A stretch of 64,000 nt of DNA from an uncultured Dongia sp. (GCF_936916975.1 NZ_CAKZGO010000007.1:1-64000), one strand, 5' to 3'; numbered from the stretch's first letter, positions 21,179-31,541 are shown. A program made the numbers and translations. Notes: generated by a model from the letters alone, not told the origin.

Positions 21179-21486
21179 GTCCAGTATCCCCGAGCGACCT
21201 CAATCGTCATGGTCTGCGTAGGCGGATCGTCCACGTGTTTTTGGCCGACATCCAGGTGTGGGTAGGGAAATCCACGTGGTGGATGTAGCTGTTTCGCGGT
21301 AGATTAACTATTAATCAGTTAATTTAAAATTTATACAGTAAAATCAATGCACTAACCGATGTTGATTTGTACCGGATTAACCACGATAATCCGGCCATCG
21401 AACAAGGCGCCGCGGGCGACGCTGAAGGTCGACAGGTCGAGACAACGGCCTATAGTAATCAGCCAAAACCCAGTCAGGGGGGTCTA
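21179..21486 (+). promoter_or_regulatory. regulatory region of the pyruvate dehydrogenase operon
   Basis: A 308-nt gap with an AT-rich core near 21300-21345. It holds the palindromic stretch TTAACTATTAATCAGTTAA (21304-21322) and, downstream, a perfect inverted repeat CCGGATTA-N7-TAATCCGG (21372-21394). The second has the shape of a dimeric repressor operator placed just after the probable transcription start. No gene is seen in it; the frame running in from 21367 lacks a convincing start. Confidence 0.5.
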
Positions 21487-22494
21487 ATGGCCAAGTCAGC
21501 GACACGTCCGGCATCCAAAGCCGGCGTTCAGGTAACTCCGCAAGATCTCATTCAATATTATCGCGACATGCTGCTGATCCGTCGCTTCGAAGAGAAGGCT
21601 GGCCAGCTTTACGGCATGGGCCTCATCGGCGGCTTCTGCCACCTCTATATCGGCCAGGAAGCCGTGGTGGTGGGCATGCAGGCAGCGGCCGAGCCGCAGG
21701 ACAGCGTCATCACCTCGTATCGTGACCACGGTCATATGCTGGCTTGCGGCATGGACCCCAAGGGCGTCATGGCGGAGCTCACAGGGCGCCGCGGTGGCTA
21801 CTCCAAGGGCAAGGGCGGCTCGATGCACATGTTCAGCCGCGAGAAGAAATTCTACGGCGGCCACGGCATCGTCGCTGCCCAGGTGCCGATCGGCACCGGC
21901 CTCGGCTTCGCGCACAAATACAACGAAGATAACGGCGTCAACATGGCCTATTTCGGCGATGGCGCGCTCAATCAGGGCCAGGTTTACGAAAGCTTCAACA
22001 TGGCGGCTTTGTGGAAGCTTCCGGTCGTTTATGTGATCGAGAACAACCAATACGCCATGGGCACGTCGGTGGCGCGTTCTGCTGCCGGTCTCAAGCTCTG
22101 CGATCGTGGCGCCGCCTACGGCATTCCCGGTCAGCAAGTCGATGGCATGGATGTCGTCAAGGTGAAGGAAGCTGCGGCGATGGCGCTGGCGCATGCGCGC
22201 TCCGGCGACGGCCCCTTCATCCTCGAAATGAACACCTATCGCTATCGCGGCCATTCCATGTCCGATCCTGCGAAGTACCGCACCAAGGAAGAAGTGGCGA
22301 AGATGCGCCAGGAACATGACCCGATCGATCGGCTGCGCGAACGCCTTCTCGCGGAGAAGATAATCGATGAAGCGGGGCTCAAGAACATCGACCGCGAGAT
22401 CAAGGATATCGTCTCGCTCGCCACTGAATTCGCTCAATCCTCACCGGAACCGGACCCATCGGAAATGTGGACCGACATCCTGGTAGAAGCCTGA
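21487..22494 (+). CDS. pdhA: pyruvate dehydrogenase E1 component, alpha subunit
   Basis: A 335-residue E1-alpha with the thiamine diphosphate motif [20 protein letters not shown] and the phosphorylation-loop-like [19 protein letters not shown]. With E1-beta it decarboxylates pyruvate and transfers the acetyl group to lipoyl domains. The ATG at 21487 was chosen: it follows a GGGGGGT run and gives the usual family length. Confidence 0.97.
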   Translation: MAKSATRPASKAGVQVTPQDLIQYYRDMLLIRRFEEKAGQLYGMGLIGGFCHLYIGQEAVVVGMQAAAEPQDSVITSYRDHGHMLACGMDPKGVMAELTGRRGGYSKGKGGSMHMFSREKKFYGGHGIVAAQVPIGTGLGFAHKYNEDNGVNMAYFGDGALNQGQVYESFNMAALWKLPVVYVIENNQYAMGTSVARSAAGLKLCDRGAAYGIPGQQVDGMDVVKVKEAAAMALAHARSGDGPFILEMNTYRYRGHSMSDPAKYRTKEEVAKMRQEHDPIDRLRERLLAEKIIDEAGLKNIDREIKDIVSLATEFAQSSPEPDPSEMWTDILVEA

Positions 22495-22510
22495 AGGGGA
22501 GGGAGCGCAT

Positions 22511-23872
22511 ATGCCCACCGAGATTCTGATGCCCGCCCTGTCGCCCACCATGACCGAGGGCAAGCTGGCCAAATGGCTGAAAAACGCCGGCGACTCCGTC
22601 AAACCCGGCGATATCCTCGCTGAGATCGAAACCGATAAAGCGACCATGGAAGTGGAAGCCGTAGACGAAGGTATCCTGGAAAAGATCTTGGTCGAAGCCG
22701 GCACCGAGAATGTCGCCGTCAACGCGCCGATCGCCATTCTGCGCGGTGAAGATGAAGCAGCAGGCGCAGCACCTGCCGCCAAGGCACCGGCACCGAAGGC
22801 TGATGCACCGGTCCCCGCGGCTGCACCATCACAAGTCGCGGCCCCGATGATCGTGAAGGCCGCTGCCGCCGAGCCGGAATATACCGGCGCTACGGCCACG
22901 CACACCGTCCGCGAGGCCTTGCGCGATGCGATGGCCGAAGAAATGCGCCGCGATCCCAAAGTGTTCCTGATGGGCGAGGAAGTCGCGGAATATCAGGGCG
23001 CCTACAAGGTCAGCCAAGGTCTTCTCGAAGAATTCGGCCCTAAGCGCGTCATCGACACACCAATCACCGAACACGGCTTTGCTGGCATGAGTGTCGGCGC
23101 TGCCTTCGGCGGCCTGCGCCCGATTGTCGAATTCATGACCTTCAACTTCGCCATGCAGGCGATCGACCACATCATCAACTCCGCCGCCAAGACGCTCTAC
23201 ATGTCTGGTGGGCAGATGGGCTGCCCGATCGTGTTCCGTGGGCCCAATGGTGCGGCATCCCGTGTCGCCGCCCAGCATTCGCAATGTTATGCCAGCTGGT
23301 ATGCGCATTGCCCGGGTCTAAAGGTTGTCTCGCCTTATTCGGCAGCTGATGCCAAGGGCCTGCTGAAATCAGCCATCCGCGATCCGAACCCGATCATCTT
23401 CCTCGAAAATGAAATGCTCTACGGGCAATCGTTCGAGGTGCCGACCGATCCGGAGTTCATTGTGCCGATCGGCAAGGCGCGCATCGTGCGTACCGGCAAG
23501 CATGTCACCATCACGGCTTTCTCGAAGATGGTCGGTACTGCTATCGCGGCAGCCGACATCCTTGCCAAGGAAGGGATCGAGGCGGAAGTCATTGATCTTC
23601 GTACTATCCGACCGCTCGACACCGACACCATCGTCGCCTCGGTCAAGAAGACCAACCGACTCGTCTCGGTCGAGGAGGGCTGGCCCTTTGCTGGCATCGG
23701 GTCCGAACTTTCGGCGCTGATGATGGAACTTGCGTTCGACGATCTCGATGCGCCTGTCGCCCGCGTGCATGGCGCCGATGTGCCGCTGCCTTACGCCGCC
23801 AATCTGGAAAAGCTGTCGCTGCCGCAGCCCGATTGGATCGTCGATGCCGCCAAGCGCGTCTGCTACCGCTGA
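22511..23872 (+). CDS. pdhB: pyruvate dehydrogenase E1 component, beta subunit, with lipoyl domain
   Basis: A 453-residue E1-beta. Residues 1-80 are an added biotinyl/lipoyl domain with the lipoylation motif [11 protein letters not shown] (Lys43). An Ala/Pro-rich linker follows to about residue 130, then the transketolase-like pyrimidine-binding and C-terminal domains. A lipoyl domain fused to E1-beta is a known alphaproteobacterial arrangement. It is 16 bases after pdhA. Confidence 0.97.
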   Translation: MPTEILMPALSPTMTEGKLAKWLKNAGDSVKPGDILAEIETDKATMEVEAVDEGILEKILVEAGTENVAVNAPIAILRGEDEAAGAAPAAKAPAPKADAPVPAAAPSQVAAPMIVKAAAAEPEYTGATATHTVREALRDAMAEEMRRDPKVFLMGEEVAEYQGAYKVSQGLLEEFGPKRVIDTPITEHGFAGMSVGAAFGGLRPIVEFMTFNFAMQAIDHIINSAAKTLYMSGGQMGCPIVFRGPNGAASRVAAQHSQCYASWYAHCPGLKVVSPYSAADAKGLLKSAIRDPNPIIFLENEMLYGQSFEVPTDPEFIVPIGKARIVRTGKHVTITAFSKMVGTAIAAADILAKEGIEAEVIDLRTIRPLDTDTIVASVKKTNRLVSVEEGWPFAGIGSELSALMMELAFDDLDAPVARVHGADVPLPYAANLEKLSLPQPDWIVDAAKRVCYR

Positions 23873-23890
23873 TCAAGGGGAGGGTCAAAG

Positions 23891-25183
23891 ATGCCGATCA
23901 ATATCCTGATGCCCGCCCTCTCGCCGACCATGACGGAAGGCAATCTGGCGCGCTGGTTGAAGAATGAAGGTGACAAGGTCAAGGCCGGTGACATCCTGGC
24001 CGAGATCGAAACCGACAAGGCGACCATGGAAGTGGAAGCCGTCGATGAAGGGACGCTGGCCAAGATCGTCGTCCCCGGCGGCGCCCAGGGCGTCAAGGTC
24101 AACGACGTCATCGCCGTTCTGGTGGAAGAGGGCGAGGACGCTGGCGCTGTAAACGCTGCACCAGCCGCAAAGCCGGCGCCAGCCACCGCGGCGGCTGCCG
24201 CTGCACCGACTAAGGCCGAAGCGGCACCTGCAACAAAACCCGCTGCTGCAGCTGCTGCTGCACCAAAGACCGGCGGTCGCGTTGTTGCCAGTCCGCTGGC
24301 CAAGCGTATTGCCGAGCAGCAGGGCATCGACCTCAGCAGCTTGACCGGCAGCGGCCCCAATGGTCGCATCGTGAAAGCCGATCTTTCCGGCGCACCCAAG
24401 GGCGCTGCGAAACCGACAGCGGCTGCCGCAGCAAAAGCGCCAGCAGCAGCGCCCGGCATTTCCGGCACGCCACAATTCGGCGAGCCGGCTTTTGATCTCG
24501 TGCCGCATACCTCGATGCGCAAGACCATCGCGCGACGGCTCCAGGAATCAAAGCAGTTCGTGCCGCATTTCTATCTTACGGTGGATTGTGAGATCGATCG
24601 CCTGTTGAAGGTGCGCGAGGAGATCAATGCCGGAGCCCCAAAGGAAGGGCCCGGCGCCTATAAGCTCTCGGTCAACGATTTCGTCATCAAGGCTTGCGCG
24701 CTTGCGCTCATCCAGGTGCCCACTGCCAACGCCTCCTGGTCCGATGACGGCGTCAAGATGTACAAATCGGCCGATATCTCGGTGGCGGTTGCCATTCCGG
24801 GCGGCCTCATCACGCCGATCCTCCGGAACGCCGATACACGCCGCCTATCCGACCTCTCAGGCGCCATCAAGGAACTGGCCGGCCGCGCCAAGCAGGGCAA
24901 GCTGAAGCCGGAGGAGTATACCGGCGGCAGCTTCTCGGTATCCAATCTTGGCATGTTCGGGATCAAGGATTTCAGTGCCATCATCAATCCGCCTCAGGCT
25001 TGCATCCTCTCCGTGGGTGCTGGCGAGGAACGGGCTGTGGTCCGTAAGGGCCAGTTGGCCGTCGCCAATGTCATGACCTGCACCCTTTCGGTCGATCACC
25101 GCGTGGTCGACGGGGCGACGGGGGCCGAGTTTCTGGCGGCCTTCAAGCGGCTCATCGAAAATCCACTCGGCATGCTGGTGTGA
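23891..25183 (+). CDS. pdhC: dihydrolipoamide acetyltransferase (E2) of pyruvate dehydrogenase
   Basis: A 430-residue E2 with a single N-terminal lipoyl domain (Lys43 in [11 protein letters not shown]), a long Ala/Pro/Lys linker, a peripheral-subunit-binding domain around 137-172 ([16 protein letters not shown]) and the catalytic domain ending in the DHRVVDG acetyltransferase motif. The first 50 residues are nearly the same as those of pdhB, pointing to a duplicated lipoyl domain. The stop overlaps the next gene (GTGA). Confidence 0.97.
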   Translation: MPINILMPALSPTMTEGNLARWLKNEGDKVKAGDILAEIETDKATMEVEAVDEGTLAKIVVPGGAQGVKVNDVIAVLVEEGEDAGAVNAAPAAKPAPATAAAAAAPTKAEAAPATKPAAAAAAAPKTGGRVVASPLAKRIAEQQGIDLSSLTGSGPNGRIVKADLSGAPKGAAKPTAAAAAKAPAAAPGISGTPQFGEPAFDLVPHTSMRKTIARRLQESKQFVPHFYLTVDCEIDRLLKVREEINAGAPKEGPGAYKLSVNDFVIKACALALIQVPTANASWSDDGVKMYKSADISVAVAIPGGLITPILRNADTRRLSDLSGAIKELAGRAKQGKLKPEEYTGGSFSVSNLGMFGIKDFSAIINPPQACILSVGAGEERAVVRKGQLAVANVMTCTLSVDHRVVDGATGAEFLAAFKRLIENPLGMLV

Positions 25184-25515
25184 TTTTGCGCAAACTGACC
25201 CTCGTCGCGGTATTTGCGACTGTCACGGCCATGCCGACCCAGGCCGAAGAACTGCGCCCACCTCTGGAGAAGCAGTTCTTCGACTACTTCACGACGCAAT
25301 GCGTCAGTGCGCTGGAAACACAGGCGCGCTCGAAGGGCAAGAAGCTCGACCAAGGCAACCTGGGTGAGAGCATCGGCAATTACTGCAAATGTACATCACA
25401 GGCGGTGGTGAGCTATCTCAGTCCCGGCGAAATCATCGCTTTTGCCAATAACCCGGAGGCAGAGCCGGCGGCGTCGAAGATGACGCCGCATTTTGCCAAG
25501 TGCCAGGGCAAGTAG
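25180..25515 (+). CDS. small secreted Cys-containing protein of unknown function
   Basis: A 111-residue protein starting at GTG that overlaps the pdhC stop as GTGA, so it is translationally coupled. A signal peptide ends near MPTQA (about residue 22). The mature part has four Cys: one in TTQCVSALE, two in the YCKC pair and one in the final FAKCQ. The pattern suggests a small disulfide-linked periplasmic protein. I do not recognise the family. The next gene has a related Cys arrangement. Confidence 0.7.
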   Translation: MILRKLTLVAVFATVTAMPTQAEELRPPLEKQFFDYFTTQCVSALETQARSKGKKLDQGNLGESIGNYCKCTSQAVVSYLSPGEIIAFANNPEAEPAASKMTPHFAKCQGK

Positions 25516-25531
25516 GATTGCCGACAGTCGT

Positions 25532-25885
25532 ATGAGAAAGGTCGCACGTTATCTTCTCATTGCCATCGTGGCCGTCATTGTTATTTCCGCGCTGGTGTTT
25601 GTCTGGGCCATGCAGCGGGAGATTGACGTGTCTGCACCTGAGGCGCGCGCGGAGCTGGTTAAGGCGATGACCTTGGGCTGCAAGGTACGACTGCCTGAGG
25701 TGATGAAGACGGCGCAGTTGAATCGCACGCTGCAGCCGAACGAGATGCATGAGGTCTGTGGTTGCGCTGTAGAACGCATCATTGAAAGCCACGCCGTGGC
25801 CGGTAAGATCCGGCCCAGCGATGTGCCGGAGAGTGATATCGATGCGGCCGAGCTGGCCTGCCTCCAGGAAAAGACCGCCCAATAA
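25532..25885 (+). CDS. small membrane-anchored Cys-containing protein of unknown function
   Basis: A 117-residue protein with an N-terminal membrane helix (about residues 6-27) and four Cys in a layout like its upstream neighbour: one early, a CGC pair in EVCGCAVERI and one near the end (LACLQEK). I take the ATG at 25532; longer readings begin inside the previous gene. It sits between the E2 and E3 genes of the pyruvate dehydrogenase operon, with no known role there. Confidence 0.65.
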   Translation: MRKVARYLLIAIVAVIVISALVFVWAMQREIDVSAPEARAELVKAMTLGCKVRLPEVMKTAQLNRTLQPNEMHEVCGCAVERIIESHAVAGKIRPSDVPESDIDAAELACLQEKTAQ

Positions 25886-25900
25886 AAGGGGATGAACGCC

Positions 25901-27301
25901 ATGACAGACAATTCCTTCGACCTCGTCGTGATCGGTGGTGGACCCGGCGGCTATGTCGCGGCCATTCGCGGGGCCCAGCTTGGCCTCAAAGTCGCCGTGG
26001 TTGAGCGTGAGAATTTGGGCGGCATCTGCCTCAATTGGGGCTGCATCCCGACGAAAGCGCTGCTGCGTTCGGCCGAGGTCGGCCATCTCCTGAAGCATGC
26101 CGATGCCTATGGCTTCTCGGCGACCGGGGTCACTTTCGACCTCGCCAAGATCGTTGATCGTTCGCGCAAGGTCGCGGGTCAGCTGTCGGGCGGTGTGAAG
26201 CATCTCCTGAAGAAGAACAAGGTGACCGTCTTCGACGGCCACGCGAAACTCGCCGGCGCCGGCAAGATCAAGGTCGAGAAGGACGGCAAGCCGGTCGCCG
26301 ATCTCGCCGCCAAGAACATCATCCTCGCGACCGGGGCCCGTGCACGTAGCTTCCCGGGCTTGGAACCGGACGGCCAGCTGATCTGGACCTATCGCGAGGC
26401 GATGGTGCCCAAGATCATGCCGAAATCGCTGCTGGTCGTCGGTTCCGGTGCCATCGGCATTGAGTTCGCGAGCTTCTACCGCAATCTCGGTGCCGAGGTG
26501 ACAGTGGTCGAAGTCATGCCGCGCATTCTCCCCGTCGAGGATGCCGAAATTTCCGCTTTTGCCCAGAAGGCATTCGAGAAGCAGGGCATGAAGATCATGA
26601 CCGGCGCTAATGTGAAGGCCTTCAAGAAGGGCGCCGACAATGTGACGGCGACCATCGAGGTTGGCGGCAAGACCCAGGACATCACCGTCGACCGCGTGAT
26701 CTTGGCGGTCGGTATCGTCGGCAATGTTGAAAATCTCGGTCTCGAAGGCACCAAGGTGAAGGTCGAGAAAACCCACATCATCACCGATGGCTACGGCGCC
26801 ACCGGCGAGCCCGGCGTCTACGCCATCGGCGACCTCACGGGCGCCCCTTGGCTCGCCCACAAGGCCAGCCATGAAGGAGTCATCTGCGTCGAGAAGATCG
26901 CCGGCGTCAAAGACGTGCATCCGCTCGACACGACCAACATCCCCGGCTGCACCTATTGCATGCCGCAAGTGGCGTCCGTCGGCCTCACAGAACAGGCTGC
27001 CAAGGATAAGGGCCATGAGGTCAAGGTCGGTCGCTTCCCCTTCATCGGCAACGGCAAGGCCATCGCTTTGGGGGAATCTGAGGGTTTGGTCAAGACCGTG
27101 TTCGACGCCAAGACCGGCGAATTGCTGGGCGCCCATATGATCGGGGCGGAGGTGACGGAATTGATCCAGGGTTATACCATCGCCCGCACACTGGAGACGA
27201 CCGAGGCCGAGTTGCTGCACACTGTCTTCCCGCATCCGACCATCTCGGAAACCATGCACGAAGCAGTCCTTGCGGCCTATGGCCGGGCGATCCATATCTA
27301 G
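25901..27301 (+). CDS. lpdA: dihydrolipoyl dehydrogenase (E3)
   Basis: A 466-residue flavoprotein that reoxidises dihydrolipoyl groups with NAD. FAD motif VVIGGGPGGYVAA, redox pair Cys43/Cys48 in GGICLNWGCIPTK, NAD motif VVGSGAIGIEFASFY and active-site HTVFPHPTISE are present. The ATG at 25901 lies nine bases after AAGGGG; the in-frame ATG at 25892 would touch that site. Confidence 0.97.
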   Translation: MTDNSFDLVVIGGGPGGYVAAIRGAQLGLKVAVVERENLGGICLNWGCIPTKALLRSAEVGHLLKHADAYGFSATGVTFDLAKIVDRSRKVAGQLSGGVKHLLKKNKVTVFDGHAKLAGAGKIKVEKDGKPVADLAAKNIILATGARARSFPGLEPDGQLIWTYREAMVPKIMPKSLLVVGSGAIGIEFASFYRNLGAEVTVVEVMPRILPVEDAEISAFAQKAFEKQGMKIMTGANVKAFKKGADNVTATIEVGGKTQDITVDRVILAVGIVGNVENLGLEGTKVKVEKTHIITDGYGATGEPGVYAIGDLTGAPWLAHKASHEGVICVEKIAGVKDVHPLDTTNIPGCTYCMPQVASVGLTEQAAKDKGHEVKVGRFPFIGNGKAIALGESEGLVKTVFDAKTGELLGAHMIGAEVTELIQGYTIARTLETTEAELLHTVFPHPTISETMHEAVLAAYGRAIHI

Positions 27302-27316
27302 GCGAAGGAAAATGCT

Positions 27317-28261
27317 GTGACCGCCACGCCAGAACTCCGCCATCCCGAAAAGGCCAACCGGCCGGATACGCCCGTTCTGCGCAAGCCGGACTGGATCCGC
27401 GTCCGGGCGCCGGGTGGTGAGGAGTACAACAACACCCGTGCGTTGATGCGCAAGCTCGGCCTCAACACAGTGTGCGAGGAAGCGGCGTGTCCCAACATCG
27501 GTGAATGCTGGTCGCAGAAGCACGCGACAGTGATGATCCTGGGCTCAGTCTGCACGCGTGCCTGCGCTTTCTGCAATGTGGCAACCGGCCGCCCCGACAA
27601 GCTCGATCCACATGAGCCGGCCCATGTCGCCGAAGCCTGCGCGGCACTCGGCCTCAAACACATCGTCATTACCTCGGTCGACCGCGACGATCTCGAAGAC
27701 GGTGGCGCGGCACATTTCGCCGAAACCATCCAGCGCATCCGCGCACTCACACCCTCGACGACGATCGAAGTGCTGACGCCGGATTTCCTTCGCAAGCCCG
27801 GTTCGATCGAGATCGTGGCGAATGCAGCGCCCGACGTCTTCAACCACAACCTCGAAACCGTGCCGCGCCTCTATCGCAATGTGCGGCCGGGCGCCCGCTA
27901 CTACAACTCGCTGCGTCTCCTCAACCGGGCGAAGGAGATCAACCCGTCGCTTTTCACCAAATCCGGCATCATGGTTGGCCTTGGCGAAACGCTGGAGGAG
28001 GTCGGCCAGGTGATGGACGATCTTCGCGCGGCCGAGGTCGACTTCATGACCATCGGCCAGTATCTCCAGCCAACTAAGAAGCACCACCATGTCGACCGCT
28101 TCGTGACGCCCGATGAGTTCGGCAAGATGAAGCGGATGGGGCAGGGGAAGGGATTCCTGTTGGTGGCATCTTCGCCGCTCACGCGTTCCTCGCATCACGC
28201 CGGCGATGATTTCCAGCGACTGCGTGCCGCGCGCGAAGCACAGCTGGCCGCTGCAAGCTGA
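27317..28261 (+). CDS. lipA: lipoyl synthase
   Basis: A 314-residue radical SAM enzyme that inserts two sulfurs into octanoyl groups on lipoyl domains. The auxiliary cluster is bound by Cys53, Cys58 and Cys64 ([12 protein letters not shown]) and the radical SAM cluster by Cys79, Cys83 and Cys86 (CTRACAFC). Start is GTG at 27317 after GAAGGAAA; a closer ATG runs into a stop. It lies 15 bases after lpdA and serves the lipoyl domains of pdhB and pdhC. Confidence 0.97.
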   Translation: MTATPELRHPEKANRPDTPVLRKPDWIRVRAPGGEEYNNTRALMRKLGLNTVCEEAACPNIGECWSQKHATVMILGSVCTRACAFCNVATGRPDKLDPHEPAHVAEACAALGLKHIVITSVDRDDLEDGGAAHFAETIQRIRALTPSTTIEVLTPDFLRKPGSIEIVANAAPDVFNHNLETVPRLYRNVRPGARYYNSLRLLNRAKEINPSLFTKSGIMVGLGETLEEVGQVMDDLRAAEVDFMTIGQYLQPTKKHHHVDRFVTPDEFGKMKRMGQGKGFLLVASSPLTRSSHHAGDDFQRLRAAREAQLAAAS

Positions 28262-28273
28262 TATAGTTCGATC

Positions 28274-28726
28274 ATGACCGCCCGCGTACATACCGAAGAG
28301 CGAATCTTCCCCTATCGCCCGGACCAGATTTTCGATCTGGTGGCCGATGTTGGTAAATATCCTGAATTCCTGCCCTGGTGCACGGGTGCACGCATCCGCG
28401 AGCAGACGGCGGATATGATTCTCGCCGACCTGATGATTGGTTTCAAAATGGTGCGGGAAAGGTTCACGAGCAAGGTCTGGCTCGATCGCACAAATATGCG
28501 GATCGATGTCGAATTCATCGACGGCCCGTTCCGCTACCTAAAGAACCACTGGACCTTCACCGATACAGGCGATGGACACTGCCGGATCGGCTTCTATCTC
28601 GAATTCGAATTCAAAAACATTATGCTGCAGAAATTGATCGGCGTGCTCTTTCATGAGGCAGTAAAGCGCATGGTGGCGGCATTCGAGAGCCGCGCCCGCC
28701 AGCTCTACGGCCCAGCGCTCCGGTAA
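28274..28726 (+). CDS. COQ10/RatA-family (START-like) protein
   Basis: A 150-residue polyketide-cyclase/START-fold protein beginning with the family pattern RIFPYRPDQIFDLVADVGKYPEFLPWC. In eukaryotes COQ10 binds ubiquinone; in Enterobacteria the relative RatA was described as a ribosome-association toxin. In this alphaproteobacterial position after lipA a quinone-related role is the more likely reading. It is 12 bases downstream of lipA. Confidence 0.85.
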   Translation: MTARVHTEERIFPYRPDQIFDLVADVGKYPEFLPWCTGARIREQTADMILADLMIGFKMVRERFTSKVWLDRTNMRIDVEFIDGPFRYLKNHWTFTDTGDGHCRIGFYLEFEFKNIMLQKLIGVLFHEAVKRMVAAFESRARQLYGPALR

Positions 28727-29106
28727 TTCCCCCGAATTCTCTTTGACGTCACAGTCCAGGCTCGCGCTATTTCCCTTTGTTCCTAAAGGATATTGGTGGG
28801 CTGCCGAAAGCGCGCGCGAGGCGGAGTCGCACCAGCCGCCATCCGTAGGCCCAGGAATTGCGTAGAAAATAGGGTCATGATTTCAAAGGGCTGCCGCTTC
28901 GTGCGGATGACACTTGAATGCGCGTTAACGGTTGCCCAAATTGTTAATGGAAGGGCGGTACTGTTCCGAGAGTTCGAAGCCACGTTGCGCCGGCCACCTG
29001 CTAAATGGCCACGTGTTCGAACGAGTGAGGCTAATGGCTGCGCGGTTGCGGGTCGTAGGTCCCAGGGATAGTCTGCTGCTTATCGAGAAAGGCGCAAGAA
29101 TCCATC
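28727..29106 (+). promoter_or_regulatory. lon upstream region with candidate heat-shock promoter
   Basis: A 380-nt gap with no convincing gene. CTTGAA at 28913-28918 and CCCAAAT at 28935-28941, 16 bases apart, fit a sigma-32 promoter (CTTGAA and a C-rich -10), which suits lon. The transcript would have a leader of about 160 nt. Short frames in the gap have no ribosome-binding site or family features. Confidence 0.45.
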
Positions 29107-31518
29107 ATGTCAGATACAGCTGAAAAGACTCAGAATTACCCAGTCCTCCCGTTGCGCGACATTGTGGTGTTCCCCCACATGATCGTGCCGCTCTTCGTCG
29201 GCCGCGAGAAATCCGTCCGCGCCCTCGAAGACGTGATGAAGGAGGACAAGCAGATCCTGCTGGCCACCCAGAAGAACGCTGCCCAGGACGATCCCGGCGC
29301 CGGCGACATCTATGAAGTGGGCACGGTCGGCACGGTCCTCCAGCTCCTGAAGCTGCCCGACGGCACCGTGAAGGTGTTGGTCGAAGGCGGCCAGCGTGCC
29401 CGCATCACCAAGTTTGTCGACAACGACGCCTTCTTCATCGCCGAGGCGGCGGTGGTCGTCGATGGTCCAATCGAAGGCAAGGAAATCGAGGCGCTGGCGC
29501 GCTCGGTCGTCTCGCAGTTCGAGCAGTACATCAAGCTCAACAAGAAGATCCCGCCAGAAGTCTTGGTCTCGATCAACCAGATCGAAGACCCGGCGAAGCT
29601 TGCCGACACAGTTGCCTCGCATCTGGCACTCAAGATCCCTGAGAAGCAGGAGATCCTGGAATGCGCCACGGTCGCTGAGCGGCTGGAGAAGGTCTATGCC
29701 TTCATGGAAGGCGAGATCGGGGTTCTCCAGGTCGAGAAGCGCATCCGCAGCCGTGTGAAGCGGCAGATGGAGAAGACCCAGCGCGAGTACTATTTGAATG
29801 AGCAGATGAAGGCCATTCAGAAGGAACTCGGCGAGGGCGAGGAAGGCCGCGACGAAGTGGCCGAGCTCGAAGATCGCATCAAGAAGACCAAGTTCAGCAA
29901 AGAGGCGATGGAAAAGGCCCTGGCCGAAGTGAAGAAGCTTCGCACCATGAGCCCGATGTCCGCCGAAGCAACGGTTGTGCGCAACTACCTCGATTGGCTG
30001 CTGTCCATTCCGTGGAACAAGCCGACCAAGGTGAAGCGCGACGTCCGCTTGGCTGAAAAGGTCCTCAACGAAGACCATTACGGGCTCGAGAAGGTCAAGG
30101 AGCGCATCCTTGAATACTTGGCCGTTCAGCAGCGCCAGAAGAAGATCAAGGGGCCGATCCTGTGCCTCGTTGGTCCTCCCGGCGTCGGCAAGACGTCGCT
30201 TGGCAAATCGATCGCCCGCGCCACGGGCCGCACCTTCTCGCGCATCAGCCTCGGCGGTGTGCGTGATGAAGCGGAAATCCGCGGCCATCGGCGTACTTAT
30301 ATCGGCTCGATGCCCGGCAAGGTCATCCAGGCGATGAAGAAGGCGAAATCGTCCAATCCGCTGTTCTTGCTCGACGAGATCGACAAGCTCGGCTCGGATT
30401 ATCGTGGCGATCCGTCGTCTGCTTTGCTTGAGGTCTTGGACCCTGAGCAGAACATCAACTTCAACGACCATTATCTTGAGGTCGATTACGATCTCTCGGA
30501 TGTCATGTTCATCACGACCGCCAACAGCCTGCGCATGGCGCAGCCGTTGCTCGATCGCATGGAGATCATCCGCATCCCCGGTTACACCGAGGACGAAAAG
30601 GTCGAGATCGCCATGCGCCATCTGCTGCCTAAGCAGATCAAGGATCATGGCTTGAAGAAGGGCGAATGGGTACTGTCGGAAGATGCCGTTCGCGACCTCG
30701 TGCGTTACTACACGCGCGAAGCCGGCGTCCGCAGCCTGGAGCGTGAGATCGCCAACCTCGCGCGCAAGTCGATCAAGGAGATCCTAATGAAGGATCTCAA
30801 GAAGGTCACCATCAACCGCCGCAACCTCGGCAAATATGCCGGCGTGCGCAAGTTCCGCTACGGCGAAGCTGAGCTCACCGACATGGTTGGCGTCACCACC
30901 GGTCTCGCCTGGACTGAAGTGGGCGGCGAGATTCTGACCATCGAAGCTGTAACCCTGCCCGGCAAGGGCCGTGTGACGGCGACGGGCAAGCTTGGCGACG
31001 TGATGAAGGAATCGGTGCAGGCCGCCGAATCCTTTGTGAAGTCCCGGGCGATTGAATTCGGCATCAAACCGACCTTGTTCAATCGCAGGGACATCCATGT
31101 CCACGTCCCGGAAGGGGCGACACCCAAGGACGGTCCGTCGGCGGGTATCGCCATGGTCACCACGATTGTCTCGGTTCTCACCGGTAACCCGGTGCGCCGT
31201 GACGTGGCCATGACCGGCGAAGTGACCCTGCGCGGTCGCGTGCTGCCGATCGGTGGTTTGAAGGAAAAGCTGCTGGCCGCCTTGCGCGCCGGCATCAAGA
31301 CGGTGCTGATCCCTAGTGAAAACGAAAAGGATCTCGCTGACATTCCGGAGAACGTGAAGAAGGGTATGCAGATCATTCCGGTCCAGACGGTCGACGAGGT
31401 GCTGAAGAACGCCCTCGTTAATCCGCTGGTCCCGATCGAATGGGTCGAGCCGCCCGAAGTCGACCATACCGTCAAAAAAGACGGCGAAGATGACGACCGG
31501 GGCATTGTCACCCATTAA
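29107..31518 (+). CDS. lon: ATP-dependent protease La (Lon)
   Basis: An 803-residue LonA. The N-terminal substrate domain starts VLPLRDIVVFPHMIVPLFVGR. AAA+ Walker A is GPPGVGKTSLGKS, Walker B LFLLDEIDKLG. The protease domain holds the Ser-Lys dyad: Ser in KDGPSAGIAM and Lys in GGLKEKLLAA. It degrades damaged and regulatory proteins in the cytosol. The gene precedes hup, as in many bacteria, but is separated from clpX, which lies 26 kb further along. Confidence 0.98.
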   Translation: MSDTAEKTQNYPVLPLRDIVVFPHMIVPLFVGREKSVRALEDVMKEDKQILLATQKNAAQDDPGAGDIYEVGTVGTVLQLLKLPDGTVKVLVEGGQRARITKFVDNDAFFIAEAAVVVDGPIEGKEIEALARSVVSQFEQYIKLNKKIPPEVLVSINQIEDPAKLADTVASHLALKIPEKQEILECATVAERLEKVYAFMEGEIGVLQVEKRIRSRVKRQMEKTQREYYLNEQMKAIQKELGEGEEGRDEVAELEDRIKKTKFSKEAMEKALAEVKKLRTMSPMSAEATVVRNYLDWLLSIPWNKPTKVKRDVRLAEKVLNEDHYGLEKVKERILEYLAVQQRQKKIKGPILCLVGPPGVGKTSLGKSIARATGRTFSRISLGGVRDEAEIRGHRRTYIGSMPGKVIQAMKKAKSSNPLFLLDEIDKLGSDYRGDPSSALLEVLDPEQNINFNDHYLEVDYDLSDVMFITTANSLRMAQPLLDRMEIIRIPGYTEDEKVEIAMRHLLPKQIKDHGLKKGEWVLSEDAVRDLVRYYTREAGVRSLEREIANLARKSIKEILMKDLKKVTINRRNLGKYAGVRKFRYGEAELTDMVGVTTGLAWTEVGGEILTIEAVTLPGKGRVTATGKLGDVMKESVQAAESFVKSRAIEFGIKPTLFNRRDIHVHVPEGATPKDGPSAGIAMVTTIVSVLTGNPVRRDVAMTGEVTLRGRVLPIGGLKEKLLAALRAGIKTVLIPSENEKDLADIPENVKKGMQIIPVQTVDEVLKNALVNPLVPIEWVEPPEVDHTVKKDGEDDDRGIVTH

Positions 31519-31541
31519 CCTGGGCTGATTTGTCTCAATAA

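Noticed and set aside
25433-27523. A nearly 700-codon open frame on the reverse strand
   Set aside because: It runs antisense through lpdA and its neighbours, has His/Asp/Gly-heavy composition typical of mirrored GC-rich genes, and shows no known fold.
28274-28726. RatA toxin of a toxin-antitoxin pair
   Set aside because: No antitoxin-like partner; position after lipA is the standard COQ10-like locus of alphaproteobacteria.
28793-29123. Short forward frames before lon
   Set aside because: No ribosome-binding site and no recognisable family; one overlaps the lon start in another frame.
29110-30648. A 512-codon reverse-strand frame
   Set aside because: Fully antisense to lon; Leu/Asp-rich mirror translation with no ribosome-binding site.
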